Part shown: piece after piece, positions 34,209 through 42,799 of the stretch
How the letters are laid out: every line of letters starts with the position of its first letter
Numbering within the stretch: the stretch's first letter is position 1
Assembly: GCF_026341825.1 (NCBI RefSeq)
Contig: NZ_JAPENY010000001.1
Coordinates: 1,116,001-1,180,000 of the forward strand
DNA length: 64,000 nt
Direction of reading: 5' to 3'
Origin: Streptomyces sp. NBC_00620
GTDB lineage: Bacteria > Actinomycetota > Actinomycetes > Streptomycetales > Streptomycetaceae
The notes under the pieces: generated by a model
Told to the model about the DNA's origin: nothing
What the model saw: the letters and a program-made list of their open reading frames with translations, nothing else
Databases searched by the model: none
Made by a program: the position numbers and the translations under genes

Positions 34209-34211
34209 AAC

Positions 34212-34895
34212 ATGCGTTCGCTACTCCGAACAACCGGGGCACTCGATTCCGGCCTCCTCCGTGACGTGGCCCTGGTCTGTCTCGCCAGCGGAGTCGTCGG
34301 CATCTCGTTCGGCGCGATCTCCGTCGCGGGCGGGCTGCCCGTGTGGGTGCCGGTGGTGATGTCGCTGGTCGTGTACGCGGGCTCCGCCCAGTTCAGCGCG
34401 GTGGGGATCCTGCTGGCCGGCGGCGGCCCGTTCGCGGCGGCGGCGACCGGGCTGCTGCTCAACACTCGGACGGCGGCCTTCAGCCTCGCCGTCGCAGACG
34501 TACTCGGCCGGGGACCCTGGCCGGTACGGCTGCTCGGGGCACACCTCGTCACCGACGAGACGGTGGCGTTCGCACTCGCCCAGCCCACCCCCGCCCGTCG
34601 CCGGGCCGCCTTCTGGTTCTCCGGGCTCGGTCTGTACGCGGCCTGGAACCTGTGCGTGCTGGGGGGCGCGCTGGCGGGCGGTGCGATCGGGGACACGGGC
34701 ACGTTCGGCCTGGACGCGGCCTTCCCAGCGGTGCTGTTGGCGCTGGTGCTGCCCGCACTGCGGAAGGACTTGGGTGTACGGCGGGCCGCGCTCGCCGGGG
34801 CAGTCGTGGCGCTGGCGGTCACACCGGTCGTGCCCGCGGGCGTGCCGGTGCTGCTGGCCCTGGCCGGGCTGCTCGTCCTAGGGAGGACGGCATGA
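34212..34895 (+). CDS. azlC: AzlC-family branched-chain amino acid exporter, large subunit
   Basis: A 227-residue membrane protein starting at ATG 34212. It contains the AzlC motifs SGVVGISFGAISVAGGLPVWVPV and LVVYAGSAQFSAVGIL, and MLLNTR-like LLLNTRTAAFSLAVADVL, then several C-terminal helices. With AzlD it should export branched-chain amino acids or analogues. It overlaps azlD by ATGA and is divergent from the XRE-cupin gene. Confidence 0.9.
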   Translation: MRSLLRTTGALDSGLLRDVALVCLASGVVGISFGAISVAGGLPVWVPVVMSLVVYAGSAQFSAVGILLAGGGPFAAAATGLLLNTRTAAFSLAVADVLGRGPWPVRLLGAHLVTDETVAFALAQPTPARRRAAFWFSGLGLYAAWNLCVLGGALAGGAIGDTGTFGLDAAFPAVLLALVLPALRKDLGVRRAALAGAVVALAVTPVVPAGVPVLLALAGLLVLGRTA

Positions 34896-35209
34896 CCACC
34901 CCGCTGGTCGTCGCCATCCTCGCGCTCGCGGTGGGGACGTACGCCTTCCGGCTGGTGGGCCCTGTCCTGCACGGGCGGGTCGAAATCCCGGTACGGGTAC
35001 GTGAGTTGCTGTCCGCCGGAGCGGTGGTCCTGCTCGTCGCCCTGCTCGCCACCGGGGCGCTCACCGAGACGCGGGGGTTCGCGGGATGGGCACGGCCGCT
35101 CGGGGTGCTGGTGGGTGGGGTGCTGGCCTGGCGGAGGGCGCCGTTCGTGGTGGTGGTGCTGGGGGCGGCCGGGGCGACGGCGGTGCTGCGGGCGGTCGGG
35201 GTGGGCTAG
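34892..35209 (+). CDS. azlD: AzlD-family branched-chain amino acid exporter, small subunit
   Basis: A 105-residue protein with three to four hydrophobic segments (LVVAILALAVGTYAFRLVGPVL, LLSAGAVVLLVALLATGAL, PFVVVVLGAAGATAVLRAV), the AzlD layout. ATG 34892 overlaps the azlC stop (ATGA), with GGGAGGACGG upstream. Its stop is 9 bases from the end of the converging acyl-CoA synthetase gene. Confidence 0.9.
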   Translation: MTTPLVVAILALAVGTYAFRLVGPVLHGRVEIPVRVRELLSAGAVVLLVALLATGALTETRGFAGWARPLGVLVGGVLAWRRAPFVVVVLGAAGATAVLRAVGVG

Positions 35210-35218
35210 TGGGGCCGC

Positions 35219-37126
35219 CTACTGCTGCTCGTAGTCCGCGTACAAGCCCTCGATCTCCCGGCTGAAGTCGCGGGCGATCTCGTCCCGCTTCAGCTTCATG
35301 GTGGGCGTCAGATGGCCCGCGTACTCGGTGAAGGCGCCCGGGAGGACGGTGAAGCGGCGGATGGATTCGGGGCGCGAGACGAGTTTGTTCGCCTCGTCGA
35401 TGGCGCGCTGGAGGATCGCGAGCAACTCCGGGTCGTCGACGAGGAGTTCGGCGGGGACCGGGTGCTTGCCGTTCATCTGGCGCCAGTGGGTGATGCCGTC
35501 GGGGTCGAGGGTGATGAGGGCGGTGACGTAGGGGCGGCGGTCGCCCAGGATCATGACGTGGGCGATGAGGGGGTGGGCGCGGAGCCAGTCCTCCATGGGG
35601 GCCGGGGCGACGTTCTTGCCTCCCGCGGTGATCAGGATCTCCTTCTTGCGGCCGGTGATGGACAGGTAACCGCCGTCGTCGAGTTCGCCGATGTCGCCGG
35701 TCGCGAACCAGCCGTCCGGGGACGCGTCGACGACTCCGCCCGCGTGCGGGTCCCAGTAGCCGCGGAAGACCTGCGCGCCGCTCAGCAGGATCTCCCCGTC
35801 GGCGGCTATCCGCACCCGGGTGCCCGGGAGGGGCCAACCCACGGTTCCCAGACGGGGTTTGTCCGGAGGCGTGACCGTGGCGGCCGCGGTCGACTCCGTC
35901 AGGCCGTACCCCTCGTAGACGTCGATGCCGGCGCCTGCGTAGAACGCGGCCAGGCGGCGGCCGAGCGGGGAGCCGCCGCAGATCGCGTAACGGACCCTGC
36001 CGCCGAGGGCGTTGCGGATACGGCGGTAGACCAGGGGGTCGTAGAGCGCGCGGGCGGCGCGCAGGCCCGGTCCCGGGCCCGGGCCTGTGCCGTGCTGGCG
36101 GGCCTCCAGCGCCTCGCCGTACCGCTGTGCGATGCGCGCCGCGCGGTCGAAGGACGAGCCGCGGCGCATCCGCTCAGCGGTCGCGCGGCCCGTGTTGAAG
36201 ACCTTCTCCAGGACGTACGGGATGGCCAGGAGGAAGGTCGGTTTGAAGGAGGCCAGGTCGGCGAGCAGGTCCTGGGTCTGGAGGCTCGGACTGTGGCCCA
36301 GTTTCACGCGGGCGCGCAGGCAGGCGACCGCGACCATCCGGCCGAAGACGTGCGAGAGGGGCAGGAAGAGAAGCATGGAGGGCGCGTCCTGGGTGCGGGC
36401 CCTGAAGATCGGGTAGAGCAGTTCGATCGCGTTGTCGATCTCGGCGAAGAAGTTGCCGTGGGTGATCGCGCAGCCCTTGGGGCGGCCCGTCGTGCCCGAG
36501 GTGTAGATGAGGGTGGCGAGTGTGTCGGGGCCCAACACCCCACGCCGTACGGCTACTTCCGAGTCCGGGACGTTCTGGCCCAGCTCGGCCAGCCGCTCCA
36601 CGTGCCCCTTCTCGAAGACCCACATGTGTCGCAGGTCGGGGATCCGGTCGCGTTCCGGGCCGAGTGCGGCGGCCTGCGCGACGGTCTCGGTGGCGAGGGC
36701 GACGGCTCCCGAGTCCTGGAGGATCCAGCGGACCTGGAAGGGGGACGAGGTGGGATAGACGGGGACGGTGACCAGGCCTGCCGCCCAGGCGGCGAAGTCG
36801 AGGAGGGTCCACTCGTACGTCGTCCGCGCCATGATGGCTATGCGGTCACCGGGGACGAGTCCTTCCGCGATCAGGCCCTTCGCCACCGCCTGTACCTGCG
36901 CCGCGAATTCGGCCGCGGTCACGTCCGTCCACTCGCCGTCCGGGCCCTTGCGACTGAGGGCCGGCTCGTGCGGGGCCGCGGCCTCGTTGTCGAACGGTAT
37001 GTCCGCGAGGGAGCCGTGCGTCATCGGGGCGACCAGCGGTGGCAGGGCCACCTCGCGCACGACCCCGTCCAGCCGCTTGATCTCGGGCTCCATGTGTGGA
37101 GGTTCGGAGGAGTACTGGCTGGACAC
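35219..37126 (-). CDS. Long-chain acyl-CoA synthetase (AMP-forming)
   Basis: A 635-residue protein. GTG 37126 has a perfect AAGGAG six bases upstream, so I prefer it to ATG 37180. Adenylate-forming motifs: LATLIYTSGTTGRPKGCAITH (A3), YGLTESTAAATV (A5) and GWFATGDIGELDDGGYLSITGRKKEILITAGGKN (A7-A8), with the A10-type region late. It matches the FACL/FadD15-like group that lacks a membrane signal. It activates fatty acids to acyl-CoA in the cytoplasm. The divergent MaoC-like gene 550 bases away suggests a shared lipid role. Confidence 0.93.
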   Translation of the reverse strand: MSSQYSSEPPHMEPEIKRLDGVVREVALPPLVAPMTHGSLADIPFDNEAAAPHEPALSRKGPDGEWTDVTAAEFAAQVQAVAKGLIAEGLVPGDRIAIMARTTYEWTLLDFAAWAAGLVTVPVYPTSSPFQVRWILQDSGAVALATETVAQAAALGPERDRIPDLRHMWVFEKGHVERLAELGQNVPDSEVAVRRGVLGPDTLATLIYTSGTTGRPKGCAITHGNFFAEIDNAIELLYPIFRARTQDAPSMLLFLPLSHVFGRMVAVACLRARVKLGHSPSLQTQDLLADLASFKPTFLLAIPYVLEKVFNTGRATAERMRRGSSFDRAARIAQRYGEALEARQHGTGPGPGPGLRAARALYDPLVYRRIRNALGGRVRYAICGGSPLGRRLAAFYAGAGIDVYEGYGLTESTAAATVTPPDKPRLGTVGWPLPGTRVRIAADGEILLSGAQVFRGYWDPHAGGVVDASPDGWFATGDIGELDDGGYLSITGRKKEILITAGGKNVAPAPMEDWLRAHPLIAHVMILGDRRPYVTALITLDPDGITHWRQMNGKHPVPAELLVDDPELLAILQRAIDEANKLVSRPESIRRFTVLPGAFTEYAGHLTPTMKLKRDEIARDFSREIEGLYADYEQQ

Positions 37127-37676
37127 GGGGTGCTCCTTGTCGGCCGGGGGCCGGGGCGGGGTGAGGGCGCGAATCCTCATACGGGCCTGGGGGGTGGGGA
37201 GTTCAGGTGTGCGGGTGCGGTGGGGCGGGATCGTAGTCCTGCCGAGGTGGGGATCGTGTAAACCGGCTGAGGTGGGGATCGTACGGCGCCGGAGTGTGGG
37301 GTTTGTGGGGTTGGAGGGCGGGCGGCGTGCGGGTTACCGGCGGTACTTCCGGGGGGTGGGGGGCGGCTGATTCGGTGCCGGTTCGGGCCTCTTCGGTCTT
37401 GGCCTCAACTTGGACTTACCGCGGGTAACCTTGCGTCGGGGCGAGGTGGCGTCCACCTGTGCTGGGCCAGGACTTTCTTCGCCCCCTCCGCCCCTGCCCG
37501 TCCCGTACCTGGGGGCTCCGCCCCCAGACCCCCGTTCGCCCGAAGGGCTCGTCCTCAAACGCCGGACGGGCTGAAATCGAAGGGCCCGCCCTCAAGCACC
37601 GCAGGACGGGCTGAAATCGAAGGGCCCGTCCTCAAGCACCGCAGGACGGGCTGAAAGATCTCTCCCCGGAGCCCCC
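37127..37676. other. 550-base repeat-rich intergenic region
   Basis: No gene accepted. From left to right it holds: two copies of GC(C/T)GAGGTGGGGATCGT (about 37240-37285); two short inverted repeats, TACCG-G-CGGTA (37335-37345) and TTACC-GCG-GGTAA (37416-37428), that could be operators for the two divergent lipid genes; a GGGGGCTCCGCCCCC hairpin (37509-37527); and three repeat units (37542-37658). Confidence 0.6.
37509..37658. repeat. Composite dispersed repeat: hairpin plus three 37-40-base units
   Basis: A hairpin (CTGGGGGCTCCGCCCCCAG, 37509-37527) is followed by three units, 37542-37578, 37579-37618 and 37619-37658, with the consensus GAAGGGCCCGTCCTCAAGCA ... GGACGGGCTGAAATC. The first reads CAAACGCCGG in place of CAAGCACCGCAGG. 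The same hairpin-plus-unit pair recurs at 42725-42799. I recall similar sequences between genes in many Streptomyces. Confidence 0.75.
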
Positions 37677-38411
37677 GTGCAGAAGCGTGTTCGCGTCGAT
37701 CTTGCCCGTCTCGCCGCCTATGAGCGGGTGTGTGGGTTCGCCACCGGGGCGGTGGCCATGCCGGTCACGTATCCGCATGTGCTGGCGTTTCCGATGACCG
37801 TGCGGGTCATGGCCAGTCGGGCGTTCCCGCTGCCGGTGCTCGGGCTTGTTCATACGTCGACGGAGATGACGCAGCGGCGGGGGCTACCCGCCGATGGGGA
37901 GTACGAGATCAGTGTGTGCGTCGAGGGGTTGGCGGCTCACAGGCGCGGGACGGAGGCGACCGTGGTGACCGAGGCGCGGCTCGCGGGCACCCTCGTATGG
38001 GAGTCGAGGAACACCTATCTGGCGCGGCATTCGACGGCCGGCGCTCCCGGGCCCCGAGACGACGTCGCGGAACGCACGCCGCTGCCCGCCGTCGCCGAGT
38101 GGCGGTTCGCCGGGGACGTCGGGCGGCGCTACGGCGCCGTGTCCAGGGACCGCAACCCCATCCACCTGTATCCGCTCACGGCCCGCCTGTTCGGCTTCGC
38201 CCGGCCGATCGCCCACGGCATGTGGACCGTCGCGCGCTGCCTCGCCGAACTCCCGGCAGACGGTGAATCCCTCACCGTACGGGCGGAGTTCAAGGCACCC
38301 GTACGACTCCCGGGAACGGTGACCTACGCGGCCGAAGGCAACCGTTTCGAGCTCCGGGGTGCGATGCAGCGGCTCCATCTCACAGGCGAGGTCCAGCCCG
38401 CCCCCATGTGA
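37677..38411 (+). CDS. MaoC-like hot-dog dehydratase
   Basis: A 244-residue protein from GTG 37677 with GGAG six bases upstream. The C-terminal half carries the MaoC/R-hydratase signature: YGAVSRDRNPIHLYPLTARLFGFARPIAHGMWTVARC, with the Asp-His pair (DRNPIH) expected to be catalytic. The N-terminal half is a second, degenerate hot-dog fold. It probably hydrates or dehydrates acyl-CoA or acyl-ACP intermediates. It reads away from the acyl-CoA synthetase gene. Confidence 0.88.
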   Translation: MQKRVRVDLARLAAYERVCGFATGAVAMPVTYPHVLAFPMTVRVMASRAFPLPVLGLVHTSTEMTQRRGLPADGEYEISVCVEGLAAHRRGTEATVVTEARLAGTLVWESRNTYLARHSTAGAPGPRDDVAERTPLPAVAEWRFAGDVGRRYGAVSRDRNPIHLYPLTARLFGFARPIAHGMWTVARCLAELPADGESLTVRAEFKAPVRLPGTVTYAAEGNRFELRGAMQRLHLTGEVQPAPM

Positions 38412-38630
38412 ACAACAGGCAAACAATCGGCGGGAACCGCGACTTGCCGACCTCGCGCGCCCCACGTCCTGGGGGGCAAACTCGCAGGTGAGCCACCTAA
38501 GTTAAGAAATCGTTCACAGTAAACCCCTAGCTTCCCCAAGGTTCTTTCAAGCCTCCGCTCATTCCACGCTCAGACACCCTTCCTAGCCTCGGTCCACCTG
38601 CTGGAACCGCGCCAGGAAGGCTCCCGAGCC

Positions 38631-39926
38631 ATGCCCCCCACCCCCAGACGTATCGCCGTACTCGCCGATTCGGACACCCGCTGGAAGTGGGGCGCCTCCG
38701 TCGCACGACAGATCGCTCCGGACCACGCACTCGACGCGTACTTCCTGCGCACCCGGGCCACCCCGACCGAGCGCCAGCTCGCCGAGGTCGGCATCGTGCC
38801 GGACACCCAACGCGAGGTCACGGCGGCCGAGTTGGTCGACGACGAGGAGTTCGCGAGCGCCGACATCGTGGTCCTGGCGATCGTCGGCGGTACCGCGCTC
38901 GCGCTCGTGCACAGCCTCGGTCTGGCGTGGGAGGCGCGCGCCGAGCGGCCCGTCACCGTCACCGGCTATGTCGGAGTCGTCTACGAGAAGATGGTCGACG
39001 GCCTGCTCACCCGCGCCGGCGCCGATGTCGTCCTCGCCAACAGCGCCTACGACACGGGCCGGTTCCGCGATGTCTTCGCGAACGTGGGCGTCGACCCGGA
39101 CTCGGTCGTCGAGTGCGCGCTGCCGTTCCTCGGCGGCGACCCGTACACGCCCTCCGGCGACCGCCCCTTCACGCTCACCTTCGCCGTGCAGCCGTCGGTG
39201 CCCAAGAGCAGGGAGGAACGGCTCTCGCTCCTGGAGCGCGCGGCCGCACACGCCCGGCGGCACCCCGAACGCCTCGTCCTGATGAAGCTGCGCAGCCTGC
39301 CGGGCGAGCACACGACCCACGTCGAGGCCAACCCGTACCAGGAACTCATCGGGAAGCTGGCCGAGCCGGCCCCGTCCAACCTCCAGCTCGTGTACGGGAA
39401 CATGGGTGAAGTCCTCGACCGTACGGACCTGTTGGTGACGGTCAGTTCCACGGCCGCGCTGGAGTCGATGCACCGGAACATCCCCACCGCGATCCTCACC
39501 GACTTCGGTGTCCGCGAGGCGCACGGCAATCACTACTTCGTGGAATCCGGCTGCCTCACCTCCTGGGACGAGCTCGACGCCGGTGCCCGCCCGCGACCGG
39601 ACCCGGCGTGGACGGCCGCGCAGGGCATCGGCAAGAGCGACCCGTACGCCGCGACGCGCGCCCGCATCGCCGCGCTGCGCGCCTCGGGTCCGCTGCCGCA
39701 GCTGCGGCCGTACTACTCGCCCCAGCGGGCCGGTGCCTACCTGGGCGGCGTGCTGGAGCGCAACGGGTTCGACGAGAAGGGCCGGCCGCTGCCCGTGTCG
39801 TCGGGAGCGGGTGACGGCTCCCTGAAATCGGCCGTCCGGGGCGTCACGCGCCGCGGCGCCAAGCGGCTCTACCGCATGGGCTATCAGCGGGTCGCACCCG
39901 CGCTCCGGCGCTGGGGGCAGACGTGA
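38631..39926 (+). CDS. DUF6716-type glycosyltransferase-like protein
   Basis: A 431-residue soluble protein, ATG 38631 with AGGAAGG upstream. The fold looks GT-B-like: an N-terminal RRIAVLADSDTRWKWGASVA, a middle GYVGVVYEKMVDGLL and LANSAYDTGRFRDVFANVG, and a C-terminal half with LVYGNMGEVLDRTDLLVTVSSTAALESMHRNIPTAI. The last segment resembles the nucleotide-sugar site of capsule-type transferases. It leads a three-gene set with a polysialyltransferase-like and a sulfotransferase gene. The sugar is unknown. The C-terminus is basic (RRGAKRLYRMGYQRVAPALRR), perhaps membrane-associated. Confidence 0.72.
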   Translation: MPPTPRRIAVLADSDTRWKWGASVARQIAPDHALDAYFLRTRATPTERQLAEVGIVPDTQREVTAAELVDDEEFASADIVVLAIVGGTALALVHSLGLAWEARAERPVTVTGYVGVVYEKMVDGLLTRAGADVVLANSAYDTGRFRDVFANVGVDPDSVVECALPFLGGDPYTPSGDRPFTLTFAVQPSVPKSREERLSLLERAAAHARRHPERLVLMKLRSLPGEHTTHVEANPYQELIGKLAEPAPSNLQLVYGNMGEVLDRTDLLVTVSSTAALESMHRNIPTAILTDFGVREAHGNHYFVESGCLTSWDELDAGARPRPDPAWTAAQGIGKSDPYAATRARIAALRASGPLPQLRPYYSPQRAGAYLGGVLERNGFDEKGRPLPVSSGAGDGSLKSAVRGVTRRGAKRLYRMGYQRVAPALRRWGQT

Positions 39927-40057
39927 CCCGCAGCGCTCCGGCGGTGCGACAGACATGACCCGCGCCGTCTCCGGCAGAACACCGGGACCCCCAGTGCCCC
40001 GCGCCGCCTCTGCCAGAAGCCCGCGACACCAATGATCCACAACCCCGGGGGAAGACC

Positions 40058-41050
40058 ATGACCCGCACCCTCGCACTCGTCGAGAGCCCCGCCCAGCTCC
40101 TCAACCTCCTTGAGTGGGCACTGGGCGAGCGCGACGGCGCGCCGGATCCCGCCCGGTGCGAGGTGGCGGTCCTGCTGCCCCGCGACGCGACCACGCGCCA
40201 CCAGCTGGGCGTGATGGCGGAGTTGGCCCGCGCGGAGGGCATCCGGGTCGCTCTGCACGACATCCGCAGGGTTCCGGCCGGCTTTCCGCGCGCCCTGGCG
40301 GCGCTCGCGCCGAAGCTGGCCGGAGCGGGGCGCCTGGTGATCGGCGACCCGTTCTCGGGGCTGATCCAGTGGCTGCTGCCGCTGGCCAGGACGCGGGACC
40401 TGGTGCTTGTGGACGACGGCACGGCGACCCTGGAGCTCTCCCGTGAACTGCTCGCGGGGCGCCCGCTGGTCCGCTGGCACCGCACGGGCTCGGCACCGGC
40501 GGCTGCCGCCCGCGCCTCGCGCCGGATAACCCCCGGACACGGGCGGCAACTTGAGGTCTTCTCCTGCCTGACGGCCGACCTCAGGCTGCCGCCCGGCGGT
40601 ATCGCCTCGGCCAACACCTACAGCTGGGCGCGGCAGCGGTACGGGCCGCCGCAGGTCCGCCCCGGCGTCGACGTGATCGGCACCTCGCTCGCAGAGACCG
40701 GCCTGATCGACCCCGAGCGGTATGTGCGGGAGATCATCTCCCTCGCCGACGAGGTGAACGCGGAACGCTACTTCGCGCACCGCCGCGAGGACCCGGACAA
40801 GCTGCGGCTCATCGCGGAGTACGCCGAGCTGGAAGTCGTACGGCCCGAACTCCCCCTGGAACTCGAACTGTTGAAGGGCCCGGTCGCCGACACCCTGGTC
40901 AGCATGCCCTCCACGGTGCTGCACACCCTGCCCCTCGTGCTCGCCGGTACGGGCGTGGAGATCACCGTCTGCGGGGACGTCACCGACTGGCTCGAACCGG
41001 ACGCGTCCGAGCGGGCGACAGCCTTCCTGGAAGAAGTGATCCGCAAATGA
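40058..41050 (+). CDS. Polysialyltransferase-like (GT52-related) protein
   Basis: A 330-residue protein, ATG 40058 with GGGGGAAG upstream. It has TLALVESPAQLLNLLEWAL, LVIGDPFSGLIQWLL, LVLVDDGTATLELSRELL and, near the end, LELELLKGPVADTLVSMPSTVLHTLPLVL. The D-D-G and late Pro-Ser-Thr segments follow the layout of bacterial alpha-2,8-polysialyltransferase-like proteins. It lies 21 bases before the sulfotransferase gene. A sialic-acid-like substrate is a guess; no sialic acid synthesis gene is in the window. Confidence 0.65.
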   Translation: MTRTLALVESPAQLLNLLEWALGERDGAPDPARCEVAVLLPRDATTRHQLGVMAELARAEGIRVALHDIRRVPAGFPRALAALAPKLAGAGRLVIGDPFSGLIQWLLPLARTRDLVLVDDGTATLELSRELLAGRPLVRWHRTGSAPAAAARASRRITPGHGRQLEVFSCLTADLRLPPGGIASANTYSWARQRYGPPQVRPGVDVIGTSLAETGLIDPERYVREIISLADEVNAERYFAHRREDPDKLRLIAEYAELEVVRPELPLELELLKGPVADTLVSMPSTVLHTLPLVLAGTGVEITVCGDVTDWLEPDASERATAFLEEVIRK

Positions 41051-41071
41051 CCTGGAAGAGGTAGTGCACAG

Positions 41072-41971
41072 GTGACCTGGAACAACGACCTGAAGCGGAC
41101 GGCGAAGTCCGCCTTCGAGAGCTGTACCGGCCTGCGCGTCACCCGTGCGCGCAGGCCCCTCCCCCGCACCACCGAGGCCACGCTCGTCAGACCTCCGGCC
41201 GGCCAGGTCGCCGCGAGCGCCCGGCCGCCCTCCCGCCCCGAGACCGACCGGCTGCTGCGTGCACCCGTGTTCGTGCTCTCCGCGCCGCGCTCCGGCTCCA
41301 CTCTCCTGCGCGTCCTGCTGAACAGCCACTCGCAGCTGCACTCCCCGCACGAGACGCACTTCCGCCGCATCACGGTCCGCTTCACCACCGAGCCCGCGAA
41401 CCAGGCGATGCAGGCCGCGGGCCACAATCTCGCCGACGTCGAGCACATCCTCTGGGACCGGCTGCTGCACCGCGAACTCGCCCTCAGCGGCAAGGAGTTC
41501 CTCGTCGAGAAGACACCGAGCAACGTGTTCGTCTGGAACCGGCTCGCCACCTGCTGGCCGGACGCGCGCTTCGTGTTCCTGATCCGGCACCCGTACTCGA
41601 TCGCCCGCTCCTGGCACGAGGGTGCCCCCGAGACGCGGCCGATGGAGGAGGCGGTGCGCCACACCCGCGAGTACATGCGGACCCTGGAACAGGCGAGGCA
41701 GCACCTGCCCGGCCACACCATCCGCTACGAGGACCTGACCGCCGACCCCGAGTCGGCGACCCGCGCGCTCTGCGACCGTCTCGGCATCCGCTGGGAGCCC
41801 ACGATGACGGAGTACGGGCGCCACGACCACGGCGAGTTCACCAAGGGCATCGGCGACTGGACGGACAAGATCAAGAGCGGCAGCGTCCAGGCGGGGCGCC
41901 CGCTGCCGGAGCCGGGCGAGATCCCGGAGGGCCTGCGGCCGATGGCGAAGGCCTGGGGCTACCTGGACTGA
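41072..41971 (+). CDS. PAPS-dependent sulfotransferase
   Basis: A 299-residue protein from GTG 41072. The 5'-phosphosulfate loop APRSGSTLLR (71-80) is followed by the 3'-phosphate-binding region around FVFLIRHPYSIARSWHEG. These are the two PAPS-binding motifs of the sulfotransferase family. It ends the glycan set and overlaps the converging TetR gene by 13 bases. It would add sulfate to a polymer or lipid acceptor made with the two preceding enzymes. Confidence 0.85.
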   Translation: MTWNNDLKRTAKSAFESCTGLRVTRARRPLPRTTEATLVRPPAGQVAASARPPSRPETDRLLRAPVFVLSAPRSGSTLLRVLLNSHSQLHSPHETHFRRITVRFTTEPANQAMQAAGHNLADVEHILWDRLLHRELALSGKEFLVEKTPSNVFVWNRLATCWPDARFVFLIRHPYSIARSWHEGAPETRPMEEAVRHTREYMRTLEQARQHLPGHTIRYEDLTADPESATRALCDRLGIRWEPTMTEYGRHDHGEFTKGIGDWTDKIKSGSVQAGRPLPEPGEIPEGLRPMAKAWGYLD

Positions 41972-42642
41972 GCGTCCTTGGCGGGCTCCTTGGCAGGCTC
42001 CTTGGCAGGCGGTGACCAGGGGCGTCCCTCCATGAGGTCGCCGAGGCCCGCCCAGGCGAAGTTCATCAAGGTCGCCGCCGCCTGTTTCGCCGAGACGCCC
42101 GGCGTGGCGTTGGCCCAGGCCGCGAGCGACTCGGCCGCGCCGACCAGGGCCTCGGCGAGCCCGGCGACCTCCGTCTCGGGCAGCGACGGGTCGTGGTGTG
42201 CCTCACGGGCCGCGACGACGATCAACCGCGTGACGAACGTGACGAGTTCCTCGCGCATCGCGCCGGCCTCGGCGGCGAACGGTTCGCCGTGCGTACGCGC
42301 CTGGAGGTGCAGCACCGACCAGCCGTCGGGGTTCTGCGCGGTGTGCGTGAAGAACGCCCGCAGTCCGTCCCAGAGTTGGCGGTCGGCGGGCAGGTCCGGC
42401 TGTACGCCCGCCATGACGGCGCCGGTGAGCGCCTGGGCCTCGCGCCGGATGCAGGCGGTGAAGAGGTCTTCCTTCGAGTTCAGGTACAGGTACACCAACG
42501 GCTTGGACACGCCCGCCAGTTCGGCGATCTCGTCCATCGACGCGGCCCGGTACCCCAACTGCCCGAAGGTCCGCACGGCGGCGTCCAGCATCTGCTGTTC
42601 CCGTACCGCGCGCGGCATCCGCTTGCTCTTCACAGCACCCAT
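41959..42642 (-). CDS. TetR-family transcriptional regulator
   Basis: A 227-residue protein. The N-terminal helix-turn-helix is clear (REQQMLDAAVRTFGQLGYRAASMDEIAELAGVSKPLVYLYLNSKEDLF, about residues 14-62); the rest is a helical ligand domain. The C-terminus is a short repeat AKEPAKEPAKD encoded by 12-base tandem copies at 41972-42007. Start ATG 42642. The target is unknown; no divergent partner lies nearby. Confidence 0.9.
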   Translation of the reverse strand: MGAVKSKRMPRAVREQQMLDAAVRTFGQLGYRAASMDEIAELAGVSKPLVYLYLNSKEDLFTACIRREAQALTGAVMAGVQPDLPADRQLWDGLRAFFTHTAQNPDGWSVLHLQARTHGEPFAAEAGAMREELVTFVTRLIVVAAREAHHDPSLPETEVAGLAEALVGAAESLAAWANATPGVSAKQAAATLMNFAWAGLGDLMEGRPWSPPAKEPAKEPAKDAQSR

Positions 42643-42724
42643 GCGCGCAAGCGTACGGTTTGCCTGCCGGCGGCTGGGCGGGGATAGGGCTCGCTGGTTC
42701 TGGTCCTGGGCCGGGGTGCCGTTC

Positions 42725-42799
42725 CTGGGGGCTGCGCCCCCAGACCCCCTGTCGGCCTGGACGGCCTCGTCCTCAAACGCCGGACGAGCTGAAAGATCT
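42725..42799. repeat. Second copy of the dispersed hairpin-plus-unit repeat
   Basis: The hairpin CTGGGGGCTGCGCCCCCAG (42725-42743) and the unit CTCGTCCTCAAACGCCGGAC onward to GAGCTGAAAGATCTC (42766-42799) match those at 37509 and 37542-37663, including the shared GCTGAAAGATCTCT end. It abuts the stop codon of the DUF4229 gene. Confidence 0.75.

Noticed and set aside
37542..37658. Possible CRISPR array
   Set aside because: The units are contiguous, with no unique spacers between them, and the unit recurs elsewhere as a dispersed repeat.
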